The notes beneath the pieces were generated by a model. It worked only from the letters and a program-made list of their open reading frames with translations, was not told where the DNA came from and searched no databases. Positions 17,879-27,171 of a DNA stretch of 64,000 nt are shown here, in pieces. The position numbers and the translations under genes were made by a program. This stretch comes from Synechococcus sp. CBW1002 (GTDB taxonomy: Bacteria > Cyanobacteriota > Cyanobacteriia > PCC-6307 > Cyanobiaceae), in the NCBI RefSeq assembly GCF_015840915.1, contig NZ_CP060398.1, positions 3,410,001 to 3,474,000 on the forward strand, written 5' to 3'. Every line of letters starts with the position of its first letter. Within the stretch, counting starts at the first letter, position 1.

Positions 17879-18621
17879 GCAAGCCATTGAGGTTCCCTCT
17901 TTTCGGTGGGCAGGTCTCAGAGCTTCTCTGGGATGAGTGTACGGACAGGGATGAACTCCTGCCCGTAGTCGAACGGGCTCAGTTTCCGGGGGCCACGTCA
18001 GATGAGAGGCGTCGTTCAGGGTTGTCGTAGCCCTCAATCAAGAAGCAGGATCGCACTGCAGTTGCTGGGGTGAAATCAGGACTTGCCGATCGTCATCAAG
18101 GTCCATGTCCAGTTTCAGGGTGGGAAAAGAAGTTCTCCACCAAAGCGTGATATCCCAGCAGCATCCTTCCGCTCTGCGGGCGACGGTGCTGATGAGCCTG
18201 CTGCGAGGCGGGGCGGCTACCGCTCGATCCGCCAGGAGTCCCGGGAATTGCCTGCGACATCCAAAGGTCCAGAAGCTGGGAGTGATGGGAACCGGCCACT
18301 GGCTCGTCTTGATGACGATATTGACAGCCCTTGGGCCAGAATCTGGACGTTGCGTCACCGCTACCTGTCTCCTGAACCGGGGGAGCGGAAGCAGGTTGAC
18401 GACTGAAAGCTAGACTGGCACGTCTTACAACTCTCTAGCTGACATTGCAAGCGATTGTGGAGAGAAGCTCCAGCACAACAAACCGGCTGACAGAAATGAA
18501 AGATCGTGACCAAACTGCGCAGTGCCTCCCGGCCTCATTAGCATGATCCGCAGAATGAGATCTTGAGGCTTGAAAAACTGAAAAGATCTTGTGATGCGTA
18601 CCTGAAATGAGAGTCGAAACC
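17879..18621. other. gene-poor stretch before the SDR gene
   Basis: No gene is supported here. Overlapping frames on both strands between about 18040 and 18410 are short, mutually overlapping and match no family I recognise. Base composition drops toward AT after about 18.4 kb, which continues into the SDR gene. The promoter of the SDR gene probably lies in the last 150 bases, but no box is convincing. Confidence 0.4.
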
Positions 18622-19395
18622 ATGAAGGACTTCAGACTGGATGGCCAAAGGGCGCTGATCTCAGGCGATTCAAAGGGCTTGGGTGCAGCCATCGCTGAAA
18701 CATTTGCCGAAGCCGGAGCTGATATCGGAGTGATCGGCAGGAACACGGCAGGACTCCACAACACAAAGCGCCTTGTAGAAGGGAAAGGGCGACACTGCGA
18801 TGTGATCACGGCAGACCTGGCTTGCGCCGAAGGAGCACAAAGAGCGGGAGACAAAGCCCTGGAACTTTGCCCTGCATGGGATGTTCTCGTCAACAATGCA
18901 GGCATCGCCGCCATAGTCAAACCGATTCTGGAAACTAGCCAGGCTGAGTGGGACGAGACTTTTGACTTGAATCTGCGCTCTGTTCTACTACTTTCTCAAG
19001 CCTTAGTTCCTCAGATGATCGCACGAGGAAGTGGGAAGATTGTGAATATTTCGTCGATTGGAGCCTTTGTCGGCTCGCCAGGCCTGAGTGCCTACGCCGC
19101 ATCTAAGGCGGCACTGAATCAGCTCACACGCACCATGGCGGTTGAATGGGGTCCGCATAAAATCCACGTGAATGCTATCTGCCCGACAGTGATCCTCACT
19201 GATATGGGGCACGCAATCTGGGATAAACCGGCCATGAAGGAACAGAGAGAACTGAAGGAAAAGAGAATCCCCTTGCATCGCTTTGGCGAACCCAAGGAGG
19301 TCGCCAATGTCGCCCTGTTCCTTGCCAGCGCAGCATCAGACTTCATCCATGGCGTATCACTCCCGCTTGATGGAGGCATGACAATATCACCCTAG
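18622..19395 (+). CDS. SDR-family oxidoreductase
   Basis: This short-chain dehydrogenase/reductase has 257 residues from ATG 18622; an in-frame ATG at 18607 would add five. It has a cofactor loop SGDSKGLGAAIAE (the usual Thr of TGxxxGxG is not present), VLVNNAGIA, NISSIGA with the catalytic serine region, YAASKAALNQLTRTMAVEW with catalytic Tyr and Lys, and a C-terminal PLDGGMTISP. It is closest in style to FabG/gluconate-5-dehydrogenase-like enzymes; the substrate is not predictable. It is convergent with the transglutaminase-like gene 13 bp away, and is less GC-rich than the surrounding housekeeping genes. Confidence 0.88.
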   Translation: MKDFRLDGQRALISGDSKGLGAAIAETFAEAGADIGVIGRNTAGLHNTKRLVEGKGRHCDVITADLACAEGAQRAGDKALELCPAWDVLVNNAGIAAIVKPILETSQAEWDETFDLNLRSVLLLSQALVPQMIARGSGKIVNISSIGAFVGSPGLSAYAASKAALNQLTRTMAVEWGPHKIHVNAICPTVILTDMGHAIWDKPAMKEQRELKEKRIPLHRFGEPKEVANVALFLASAASDFIHGVSLPLDGGMTISP

Positions 19396-19408
19396 CGAGA
19401 TTATCCTG

Positions 19409-19960
19409 TCATGCAGGCAACTGAGCATCAGGTTCAGGGCAAACAAGCTTTGGACCGACTCGCACATTCTCAAGCCACTGATTGAATGCGCACGCGAACG
19501 GAGCCACCAGTTCAAAGTAGCTGCACAGAAGGCCCTGATCCTCCCATTGCATCTGATAGGCAATGATGTCTTCTTGTGAGTAGACTTTAGTGATTTCAAA
19601 GCACGTCCTGTTGCTGTCCCACTGATTCACAACCAACCCAGCCTCTGCAAGGGGTGGATCATAACTGCAATCAAGAACATGCCAACCGCCATCCAACCAG
19701 ATCTCAACCCAGAAGTGGGTGGGCAGGAATTCAGAGGGATGCAGGCTCTGAATTCCTGCAGGGATGATATCTCCGAAACAGATCTCGCCAACTCGCCCGC
19801 GAACCCCATATCCCAGCACTCCCAACCGCTGAAGCAACGCGATACCCTTGACATAGCAATTGTTCGCCGGACTTTCTGAAGAGACAGCCCAGGCATAGGG
19901 TCGATCTCTGATTGCATTGAAGATGCGTCGCGCTACCGGATGATCAGTGAGATAGTTCAT
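19409..19960 (-). CDS. transglutaminase-like protein
   Basis: This protein of about 183 residues (ATG 19960; an upstream TTG at 19972 is possible) has the pattern of the transglutaminase/protease-like fold: ANNCYVKGIALLQRLGV with the candidate catalytic cysteine, PTHFWVEIWLDGGWHVLDCS with histidine then aspartate in WHVLDCSYDP. This Cys-His-Asp order matches the superfamily core. There is no signal peptide, so it is probably cytoplasmic. It sits upstream-adjacent to the sulfotransferase-like gene on the same strand (68-bp gap), and the two may be co-transcribed. Confidence 0.68.
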   Translation of the reverse strand: MNYLTDHPVARRIFNAIRDRPYAWAVSSESPANNCYVKGIALLQRLGVLGYGVRGRVGEICFGDIIPAGIQSLHPSEFLPTHFWVEIWLDGGWHVLDCSYDPPLAEAGLVVNQWDSNRTCFEITKVYSQEDIIAYQMQWEDQGLLCSYFELVAPFACAFNQWLENVRVGPKLVCPEPDAQLPA

Positions 19961-20028
19961 GGCAGTTCTCAATCAGGGTGCCCATAGGTTTGCGAATCAA
20001 TCAAAGAACTTTAACCATAAGTCATCAG

Positions 20029-20703
20029 TCAGAGGTATCCAAACAGGTCAAAGTCCTTAGCATAGATCCTGCGTAGGTTGGCGATCGCCACATCACTTAG
20101 CCCTGATGCTGACGCATCGATTGACAGGGCCGCTTCCACCTGGACAGGGTCGGGTGAGCGAAGCTGGATGCCTGTGATTGTCTGCAACAGATCAAGATCG
20201 GCTTTCCAGGTCTCCGCCTTGAACACACGATCAACATAGAGCTTTTCCTTGAACTCCAGGAACCTATGCTGAGGTCGAAACAGGGGATGGGACAGCAACG
20301 GTGAATCGGCTTCAACGTTGGCGGCAATCGCATCTGCTGACGATCCAAAACGCATCAATTCACGGCGTAAAGCGGTCAGCTCAGTGATCTGCTGGCCCGC
20401 ATCCACACGGCGAATAACCGCGAGAAAGCGATCGATCGGATGACGGACAAAAGCATAGACAAACGCTGAACTGAAGAACAGCCGATCGCACCTGAAACAT
20501 TCCTCCACCGTCAGAGGCCTGATCTGGAAACCAAGATAGGCATCAAGGAAAAGATCTCCGCCACTGCATGGGATCGGCAGAAAGATCAGATTGTCACGAC
20601 GAAATTGCGGTGGGGAAACGTCGTTCTGGTAATTGCGAATCAGGCGCAGGCTCTCTCTGAGCGCCTTGGAGGCTTTGGAGGCGGAAAGGAGCTGGCTGAA
20701 CAT
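20029..20703 (-). CDS. sulfotransferase-family-like protein
   Basis: The 224-residue protein has the layout of Sulfotransfer_2-type enzymes: NLIFLPIPCSGGDLFLDAYL where the 5'-phosphosulfate loop should be, FVYAFVRHPIDRFLAVIRRV (3'-phosphate-binding region, well conserved), and a C-terminal RIYAKDFDLFGYL, the usual ending of this family. The first loop lacks the lysine of the consensus (PKxAGT/S becomes PCSGGD), so PAPS use is uncertain. The family transfers sulfate to carbohydrates. Its position in the accessory region fits a role in variable surface glycans, which is an inference. Confidence 0.65.
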   Translation of the reverse strand: MFSQLLSASKASKALRESLRLIRNYQNDVSPPQFRRDNLIFLPIPCSGGDLFLDAYLGFQIRPLTVEECFRCDRLFFSSAFVYAFVRHPIDRFLAVIRRVDAGQQITELTALRRELMRFGSSADAIAANVEADSPLLSHPLFRPQHRFLEFKEKLYVDRVFKAETWKADLDLLQTITGIQLRSPDPVQVEAALSIDASASGLSDVAIANLRRIYAKDFDLFGYL

Positions 20704-20896
20704 CAGAAGAATAAACGAGCCTCCAGACCAACTCTGTTCCAGCCGGCCAGCCGTGTCATCTCACCTGCGGGCGGGAACAGAACATCCGGCTTGCGTCTGG
20801 GCCATGGGCTGGCTCCTGGAGCATGGGCTTGCGCCTGGGCAGCTGGTTCTGTTCATGGTGGTTGGCCACCACAGCGATCACTGCCATCATCGCCGT

Positions 20897-23800
20897 TCAA
20901 AGGCTCAGCACCGCCTGGTTCTGGGCCTTCATCTGCGCTGCCCGCTCAGTCTCGGTGAGGCCGTCCGCCCCGGGGATCTGGGCGGCCATCTGGTTGAGCC
21001 ATTCCATCAGCTGGTCCAGCTGCTTATCCATCGGCAGCACCCCCAGGCCACGGGCCAGCACCTTGGCGGTGCTGCCACTACCGGCCTGATAGACCAACCG
21101 GCCGTGCAGGTGCTGGGGCAGACCCTGACGCAGCAGGCGGAAGGCGGGCTCCTCCATCGGTGTTTCCAGGGCGATGTTGGGTTTCTCTGATTTGATGCGG
21201 GAGAAGCCGCAACGCCTGGCCAGCAGCTTCAGCTTCATCAGCTGCAGCAGCGAGATCACCGGTGCCGGGATGGCGCCATAGCGATCGACCCAGCCGGCGG
21301 CCAGCTCCACCAGAGCCTCCTGGCTGGAGCAGTCGGCAGCCGCCCGGTAGGCCGCCATCTTCTCGTCGTTCTCGGTGATCCAGTCGCCTGGGATAAAGGC
21401 CGTGATCGGTAGATCGATCTGGGTGTCGTCCACGGCGGGGATGTCCTGCCCCTGGATCTCCGCGAGGGATTCCTGCAGCATCTCCATATAGAGATCGAAG
21501 CCGATCGTTTCCATCTGGCCGCTCTGCTCCACCCCCAGCAGATTGCCCACGCCGCGGATCTCCATGTCGCGCATGGCCAGCTGGTAGCCACTGCCGAGCT
21601 GGGCGAATTCCTGAATCGCCCGCAGCCGTTGCCGCGCCGCTTCACTGAGGGACGCATCACCGGGATAGAACAGCCAGGCATGGGCCTGGATGCCGCTGCG
21701 TCCTACCCGACCACGCAGCTGATAGAGCTGGGCCAGGCCGAATATGTGGGCATCCTCGATCAGGATCGTGTTGACGCGGGGAATATCCAGACCGCTCTCC
21801 ACGATCGTGGTGCAGAGCATCAGATCGGCCTCACCGGCATTGAACGCCACCATGGCGCTCTCCAGTTCTCCCTCCGCCATCTGGCCGTGGGCCACCAGCA
21901 GCCGCAACCCCGGCAGCATCACCCGCAGCTGGGCGGCCACCTCCTCAATCCCCTGCACCCGCGGCACCACATAGAACACCTGGCCACCGCGATCCAGTTC
22001 CTGACGGATGGCACTGCGCACCGCCTCTTCATCCAGGGAGGCCAGATGGGTCTTGATCGGGCGACGCATCGGCGGCGGCGTGGTGATCAGGCTCATTTCC
22101 CGCACCCCCGACAGGCTCATATAGAGGGTGCGGGGGATTGGCGTGGCCGAGAGGGTGAGCACATCCACATCCTTCCGCAGTGCCTTGATCTTTTCCTTCT
22201 GATTCACACCGAAACGCTGCTCCTCATCCACCACCAGCAGGCCCAGCTGCTGAAAGCGGGTGCCCTTGCCCAGCAGCTGATGGGTGCCCACCACCACATC
22301 CACGGTGCCGGCGGCCAGCCCCTCGCTGATCGCCTTGCGTTCGGTAGCGGTGCGGAAGCGGTTCAGCAGGCTCACCTTGAGCGGATAGGGGGCAAAACGC
22401 TCACTCAAGGTGCGCCAGTGCTGCTGCGCCAGCACCGTGGTGGGGGCCAGCATCGCCACCTGCTTGCCTGCAGTGACGGCCTTGAAGATGGCGCGGATCG
22501 CCACCTCGGTCTTGCCGAAGCCCACGTCGCCGCAGACCAGCCGATCCATCGGCTTGGACTGCTCCATGTCACGCTTGACGTCCGCGATCGCCTTCACCTG
22601 ATCGGGGGTGGGTTCGTAGGGGAACGAGTCTTCGAGTTCGTTCTGCCAGGGGCCATCCGCGGGGAAGGCAAACCCCGGTGCCTGGTGCCGTTCGGCGTAG
22701 AGCTTCACCAGATCGAGCGCCACCTTGCGGATCGCCTTCTGGGCCCGCTCCTTGGCCCTGGTCCAGGCCACACCGCCCATGCGGTTCAGATCCGGCGGGT
22801 TGTCGCTGGTGGCGCGGTAGCGGCCGAGGCTGCCCAGCTGGTCGGCGGCGACGCGCAGCAACCCATCGGCGTATTGCACCACCAGGTAATCGCGCGATTC
22901 ACCGCTGATCGCCAGCTTTTCCAGCTTCAGGAAGCGGCCGATGCCATGGTTGCGGTGCACCACGAAATCACCCGGCTGCATCTTGTTCGGGTCGACCGTG
23001 CGACTGGCGGCCTTGCGACGCCGGCGCACATAGCCCGTGGCCGCCAGGGCGTGCTGGCCGAAGAACTCGCGATCGGTGATCAGTACCAGCTTCCAGGCCG
23101 GCAATTGCAGGCCCTCGATCTCAGCGGTGCCCCGCGTCTTGAGCGCCACGGGGGTGTACTGCTCGATCAATCGATCGATGGCCGGAAAGTCGGCCGGATT
23201 GGGAACGAAGCGGGCGAGGCAGTCGTGTTCCTCCAGCAGGGCAACGGCGCGGCTGGGCTGGGCCGAGAGCAGCCACACTCTTGCCTTCTCCGCCACGAAG
23301 CCCTTGACCAGGCCCGCCAGCTTGCCGAAGGCGTTGGGATAGGCCGGCACCGAGCGGCTGGCCAGATCCAGGCTGTTGGGGTGGTTGTCGGTCTCGTGCA
23401 GTTCCGCCAGATCAAAGCCGGCGAAGCCATCGATCTGCTCCAGGGCCTCAAGCGGCGGGCGATGCAGCAGCGGCGGCAGCAGGGCAGCGATGGCGGCAGC
23501 ATCGGTGTCGCCCGAGGCCCGCGCCAATTCCTCGCAGACATCCCGGTAGTGGTCGCCGGCGTGGTCGACCCACAGCTGGCCATGGGAGAGGCAATGGCGC
23601 CGCTCATCCACCGCGATCAGGGTGTTGGCCGGCAGATAGCTGAGCAGTGAGGCGGGTCGCTCCCAGGCCAGACCCAGCAGGCGCCGCATCCCCTCCGGTG
23701 TGCCGCCCTCCAGCAACTGCTCGGTGGCCTCGGGGCTGAGCAGCTGCTCCAGCCCATCGGGCATCGACTCGCGCAGGGCCTCGGCGATCAGCGGGCCATA

Positions 23801-24511
23801 GCCGGTGGGGGTGAGCCGCACCACGGCGATGCCATCAAGGGAGCGCTGCGAGGCCGGATCGAACTCCCGCAGCTTCTCCAGCTCCTCGCCGAAGAACTCC
23901 AGCCGCACGGGCAGCTCAGCACTCACTGGAAACACATCGACGATGTCGCCGCGGCGGCTCCAGCTGCCCTCCTGCTCGATCGTGGGCACCCGCTCGTAAC
24001 CCAGGCGCGTCAGCGTTGCAGCCAGCACCTCGAGATCGACCGTATCGCCCTTGCGCAGGCTCAGGCACTCGGCTCTGAGGGCTTCGGGCGGCGGAAGGTG
24101 TGGCTGGAGAGCCCGCTCCGTGGCGACGATGGCAAGGCGACGGGCGTTGCCAGTCTTCGCCCCCTGCTCCGTCCCGTCCAGCAGTTCGCTGAGCACCTGC
24201 AGCTGACCCCAGGTGATCTCACTGGTGGGATCAAAGGGCTCGTAGGGGCTGCCCTCGCTGGTGGGGTAGAGCTGGCAGCTGCCCCAGCCCATCAGCTCCA
24301 GCAGGGCCGCCCAGCGGCCGGCTTCCTCAAGGGTGGGCACCACCACCAGCAGCGGCGCGTCGGCGGCCCCCGCCAGGGCACTGCTGACCAGGGCCCGCGC
24401 CGCCCGGCCGGCACCGCTCAGCCGCAGGCGCTGGGGCCGCTTGCTGCGCTCCAGCACCTCACTGGTGAGGGTCGCCTGCTGCAGCTGACGCACCAGGGCG
24501 GTGAGGGGCAT
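20897..24511 (-). CDS. mfd: transcription-repair coupling factor
   Basis: Mfd removes RNA polymerase stalled at lesions and recruits UvrAB. From ATG 24511 (MPLTALVRQLQQ) it has 1204 residues, normal for the family. Visible are the UvrB-homology N-terminal part (YPTSEGSPYEPFDPTSEITW), the polymerase-interaction domain (GDFVVHRNHGIGRFLKLEKL, VVQYADGLLRV), and helicase motifs: GDVGFGKTEVAIRAIF (Walker A), APTTVLAQQH, GTHQLLGKG, VVDEEQRFGVNQKEK (DEEQ box), TLSATPIPRTLYMSL, TIVESGLDIPRVNTIL and QLRGRVGRSG, followed by the C-terminal TRCF domain. The frame is open 100 codons upstream but without family similarity. It is divergent from the next gene. Confidence 0.96.
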   Translation of the reverse strand: MPLTALVRQLQQATLTSEVLERSKRPQRLRLSGAGRAARALVSSALAGAADAPLLVVVPTLEEAGRWAALLELMGWGSCQLYPTSEGSPYEPFDPTSEITWGQLQVLSELLDGTEQGAKTGNARRLAIVATERALQPHLPPPEALRAECLSLRKGDTVDLEVLAATLTRLGYERVPTIEQEGSWSRRGDIVDVFPVSAELPVRLEFFGEELEKLREFDPASQRSLDGIAVVRLTPTGYGPLIAEALRESMPDGLEQLLSPEATEQLLEGGTPEGMRRLLGLAWERPASLLSYLPANTLIAVDERRHCLSHGQLWVDHAGDHYRDVCEELARASGDTDAAAIAALLPPLLHRPPLEALEQIDGFAGFDLAELHETDNHPNSLDLASRSVPAYPNAFGKLAGLVKGFVAEKARVWLLSAQPSRAVALLEEHDCLARFVPNPADFPAIDRLIEQYTPVALKTRGTAEIEGLQLPAWKLVLITDREFFGQHALAATGYVRRRRKAASRTVDPNKMQPGDFVVHRNHGIGRFLKLEKLAISGESRDYLVVQYADGLLRVAADQLGSLGRYRATSDNPPDLNRMGGVAWTRAKERAQKAIRKVALDLVKLYAERHQAPGFAFPADGPWQNELEDSFPYEPTPDQVKAIADVKRDMEQSKPMDRLVCGDVGFGKTEVAIRAIFKAVTAGKQVAMLAPTTVLAQQHWRTLSERFAPYPLKVSLLNRFRTATERKAISEGLAAGTVDVVVGTHQLLGKGTRFQQLGLLVVDEEQRFGVNQKEKIKALRKDVDVLTLSATPIPRTLYMSLSGVREMSLITTPPPMRRPIKTHLASLDEEAVRSAIRQELDRGGQVFYVVPRVQGIEEVAAQLRVMLPGLRLLVAHGQMAEGELESAMVAFNAGEADLMLCTTIVESGLDIPRVNTILIEDAHIFGLAQLYQLRGRVGRSGIQAHAWLFYPGDASLSEAARQRLRAIQEFAQLGSGYQLAMRDMEIRGVGNLLGVEQSGQMETIGFDLYMEMLQESLAEIQGQDIPAVDDTQIDLPITAFIPGDWITENDEKMAAYRAAADCSSQEALVELAAGWVDRYGAIPAPVISLLQLMKLKLLARRCGFSRIKSEKPNIALETPMEEPAFRLLRQGLPQHLHGRLVYQAGSGSTAKVLARGLGVLPMDKQLDQLMEWLNQMAAQIPGADGLTETERAAQMKAQNQAVLSL

Positions 24512-24674
24512 CGGGAGCTGGGGCGAACGACCCCAGATCTTCGCAACCGGTGGCGGGCATCGCGGCATGGTCTGGCCAGAAGGGCCGCGGCGTTGCAGCC
24601 TGGAGATCGTGATGCGATTCCCCCCGCGATTCTCCTGGCGCTGCCCTGCCGGATCCCCTGAAGGGGCCAGGCGC

Positions 24675-25514
24675 ATGGATGGAGTGGCAACGATCACAGG
24701 AACCCTGCTGGTCCTGGCACCGTTGCTGGCAGCCGGTCTGGGCCCTGGCCGGACCTGGCTGCGGCAGGCCAGTGCCGCCACGGCCCTGCGGCCCCAGGAC
24801 GCCGCCCTCACCCCCAGTCAGGAGCTGCAGCTGTTTCGCCAGCTCGATCAAGGGGATCAGCGCAGCCGGCCGCGGATGACCTCCATCCCCGGTCCCGGCG
24901 GCGGGGTCGCCATCACCTACCGCAGGGAACCGGGCGAAACGCCTCTCACGGCGACCCAGTTGCGCCGTCTGGTTGCCAATCCGCAGAGCTACGAGAAAGA
25001 ACGGGTTGTGATCACCGCCCTCCTGCAGGCCCTGCGCCGCCTCGGCGTCACCCTGGTGCTGGGCCCGCCCCGCAAGAGTGGCGCCCTGGCGGAATGGGAA
25101 CCGAAGACAGCCGTGTTGCGCATCCGGCCAGACGCCGCCAATCGGGGCAGCCGCAGCTTCGCCCGCATGCTGAACCACGAAGCGATCCATGTGGCCCAGA
25201 GCTGCAGCAGCGGCCGCTTGCGCTCCATGCCAAAGCCCCTCGGCTTACCGCGACCAGCCTCCGCGGTCCTCGATCGCCAGCTGTCCCATCGGGTCTATGC
25301 CAGTGCCTCGCCCACGGAACGGATTGTGGAGCAGGAGGCCTACGCCAACCACAATCGACTTGATCTGAGCCTGCAGCTTCTGCGGCGGCACTGCCGGCCT
25401 GGTGCTGGCCAGACTGGATCGAGCGAGTCCGGCAAACGCGCCGGTTCCGGTCCTGGCCGTCTACCGCTGTCCCACCTGTCAATCCCAGCCCCTGCGGGCC
25501 CACCGCCGCGCTGA
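24675..25514 (+). CDS. HEAIH-motif cyanobacterial protein with signal peptide (paralog 1)
   Basis: The 279-residue protein starts at ATG 24675 with a hydrophobic, signal-peptide-like segment (ITGTLLVLAPLLAAGLGPG). Its core reads TATQLRRLVANPQSYEKERV, KTAVLRIRPDAANRGSRSFA and LNHEAIHVAQSCSSG, followed by EAYANHNRLDLSLQLL. HEAIH fits the HExxH zinc-peptidase motif, with a possible third ligand in VEQEAYANH. A paralog follows directly at 25402-26298. Homology with that paralog ends at RRHC, so the last 40 or so residues look like read-through into its 5' region. The function is unknown; a secreted or periplasmic metalloprotein is an inference. Confidence 0.72.
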   Translation: MDGVATITGTLLVLAPLLAAGLGPGRTWLRQASAATALRPQDAALTPSQELQLFRQLDQGDQRSRPRMTSIPGPGGGVAITYRREPGETPLTATQLRRLVANPQSYEKERVVITALLQALRRLGVTLVLGPPRKSGALAEWEPKTAVLRIRPDAANRGSRSFARMLNHEAIHVAQSCSSGRLRSMPKPLGLPRPASAVLDRQLSHRVYASASPTERIVEQEAYANHNRLDLSLQLLRRHCRPGAGQTGSSESGKRAGSGPGRLPLSHLSIPAPAGPPPR

Positions 25515-26298
25515 CGGCACGTGCTCTGCGGCCGCTGCGGCCACCCGCTTGTGCGGATGACCTCGACGGGACCCTGGCCCATGCTGGCTGGAACCCTGCT
25601 GCTCCTCGGCCTGGGGACTCTCATCCTCCCCCGGCTGCTGGGACCCGACCAACCCTCTGGCACCAATGCTGCCATCGATGCCCGCGTGGAGGAGGGTCCG
25701 GCGGGCCTGGACCCCCAGGCCCGCGGCCAGTTGATGGACGATCTGGCCGCCGCAGATCGCGAATGGATCCCCCGCGCCGAGGCTCTGCCCGATGGCGGCA
25801 CCCGCTACCTCTACAAACGCCGCAGCGGCGATCCAGAGCTCTCCATCCCGGAGATCAAGGACCTGATTGATCGCCCCCCCCAGCTTTCTGCAGGAACGCA
25901 ACGCCATCGTGGCGTTGCTTGACAGCCTGGAGCGGGCGCAGGTGCGCATCGACCTGGTGCAGCCCCACAAACAGGGTGCGGCAGGCGAGTGGGATCCCAG
26001 GGCCGGCACCCTGCGCATCCGCCCGGATGTGGTGGAGAAGGGCAGCGAGGAATTTGCCAAAGTGCTCAACCATGAGGCGATTCACGTGGCTCAGAGCTGC
26101 GGCAACGGGAATCTGCGCGCGGCACCACGGCCGCTGGGGCTCACCACGCGCATGGATGCTCGGCTGGAACGCAACCTCGATGAGCCGATCTATGCCAAGG
26201 CGTCACCCAGTGAACAGGTACTGGAGCGGGAGGCCTATGCCAACCAGCACCATCTCGAACTGGGGCGTGCCCTGGTCGAGAGCCACTGCCTGAGCTGA
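25402..26298 (+). pseudogene. HEAIH-motif paralog 2 with zinc ribbon, broken by two frameshifts
   Basis: Joining three frame segments gives one protein: GTG 25402 through VYRCPTCQSQPLRAHRRADG in frame 1; then LCGRCGHPLVR, a membrane segment (MLAGTLLLLGLGTLILPRLL) and SIPEIKDLIDRP in another frame; then SFLQERNAIVALLDSLERAQ, TLRIRPDVVEKGSEEFAKVL and NHEAIHVAQSCGNG back in frame 1. The CPTC...CGRC pair makes a zinc ribbon only when the frames are joined. The first shift (near 25518) fits loss of one G; the second is an extra C in a C8 tract at 25874-25881. Alignment with paralog 1 (LRRLVANPQSYEKERV versus IKDLIDRPPSFLQERN) supports the joined reading. It may be a pseudogene, a slippage-controlled gene or a sequencing error. 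Confidence 0.75.
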
Positions 26299-26318
26299 GC
26301 CAGGAGATTGGCTCTCTG

Positions 26319-27101
26319 TCAGGTCGCAGCCTGCTCCAGCATCGCGGTCTCCAGCAGCATGTTGAACCGCAGCAATTCATCGTCGCTGAGTTGCTGGCGA
26401 CTGCCGCGGTTGAACTGCTCCTCCAGGAATCGCCGACCTCGCTGGGCATCCCAGCCCAGCAACTGCAGCAATCCATCGCACTGACTGAGCAGATCGCAGC
26501 GGCGCAGCGGCAGCGGCGCGGCAGCTGGATCGCTGGGCACGCCAAGACTCTCCACCGCCCGCAGATAAGCCATCAGATCGGCATAGGTGGTGAGGCGGCT
26601 GCGGCTGGGATGGCCGAAGGCCCTCTCCAGATAGAGGCATTCCTGCTCCCGCTTCCAACCCAGGCGCTGCAGGGCGAGATCGAGTCGGGCCAACTCAGCG
26701 CTCCAGTCTTCAGGATCCGGGGGCGGTTCGGCGGCGGGCTCAGCGGGGGCCTGAGGTTCGGCGGCAGGTTCGGGTTCGGGCTCCACTGGCTTGGCGGCAG
26801 GCGTGAGGTCGACAGGACCGGATGGGGCGATCGGTGCTGGGTGGGGTCGCGGCTGCGGGACTGACGGCTGTGGCGATGGAGGCTGCGGAGGTGGCTTGAC
26901 CGCAGCAGGGCGATGCACCAGTGCGGAAGAAGCAAGAGGGCCGATCTGAGCCAGCAGCCGTTCCCGGGCTCGGTCTTCCGCCTCCTCAGCCGTCGCGCCT
27001 TCCCCCAGGGCGCTGCCCAGGGGCACGCCAGCGGCAACGGCATGGGCCCGCACCACCCGGGCGCCCACTTCAGCGTGGACCAGCTGGACCTCGAGCAACA
27101 T
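26319..27101 (-). CDS. conserved hypothetical protein with proline-rich linker
   Basis: The 260-residue protein has three parts: an N-terminal small domain (LLEVQLVHAEVGARVVRAHA, then GATAEEAEDRARERLLAQIG), a Pro/Ala/Glu-rich linker at residues 67-130, and a helical C-terminal domain (LARLDLALQRLGWKREQECL, YLERAFGHPSRSRLTTYADL) containing two similar LGW units (LGWKREQ and LGWDAQRGRRFLEEQF). The linker and domain style suggest a cytoplasmic nucleic-acid or protein-binding adaptor, but I do not recognise a family. It is divergent from terC by 70 bp. Confidence 0.6.
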   Translation of the reverse strand: MLLEVQLVHAEVGARVVRAHAVAAGVPLGSALGEGATAEEAEDRARERLLAQIGPLASSALVHRPAAVKPPPQPPSPQPSVPQPRPHPAPIAPSGPVDLTPAAKPVEPEPEPAAEPQAPAEPAAEPPPDPEDWSAELARLDLALQRLGWKREQECLYLERAFGHPSRSRLTTYADLMAYLRAVESLGVPSDPAAAPLPLRRCDLLSQCDGLLQLLGWDAQRGRRFLEEQFNRGSRQQLSDDELLRFNMLLETAMLEQAAT

Positions 27102-27171
27102 CGAAGTGGAGGAGGAAGGCGCGTTTCTAGAGTGACCCTTTCAGGCCCCGCTGCGGTCGCCGGGAAGCGCA

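Noticed and set aside
18038-18413. Overlapping short frames on both strands
   Set aside because: They are mutually exclusive, lack supported starts and match no family I can recognise; left as gene-poor sequence.
21629-23650. 673-codon open frame on the + strand inside mfd
   Set aside because: It is antisense to the well-supported mfd frame, with His/Gln/Gly-rich composition typical of a shadow in GC-rich DNA, and has no recognisable motif.
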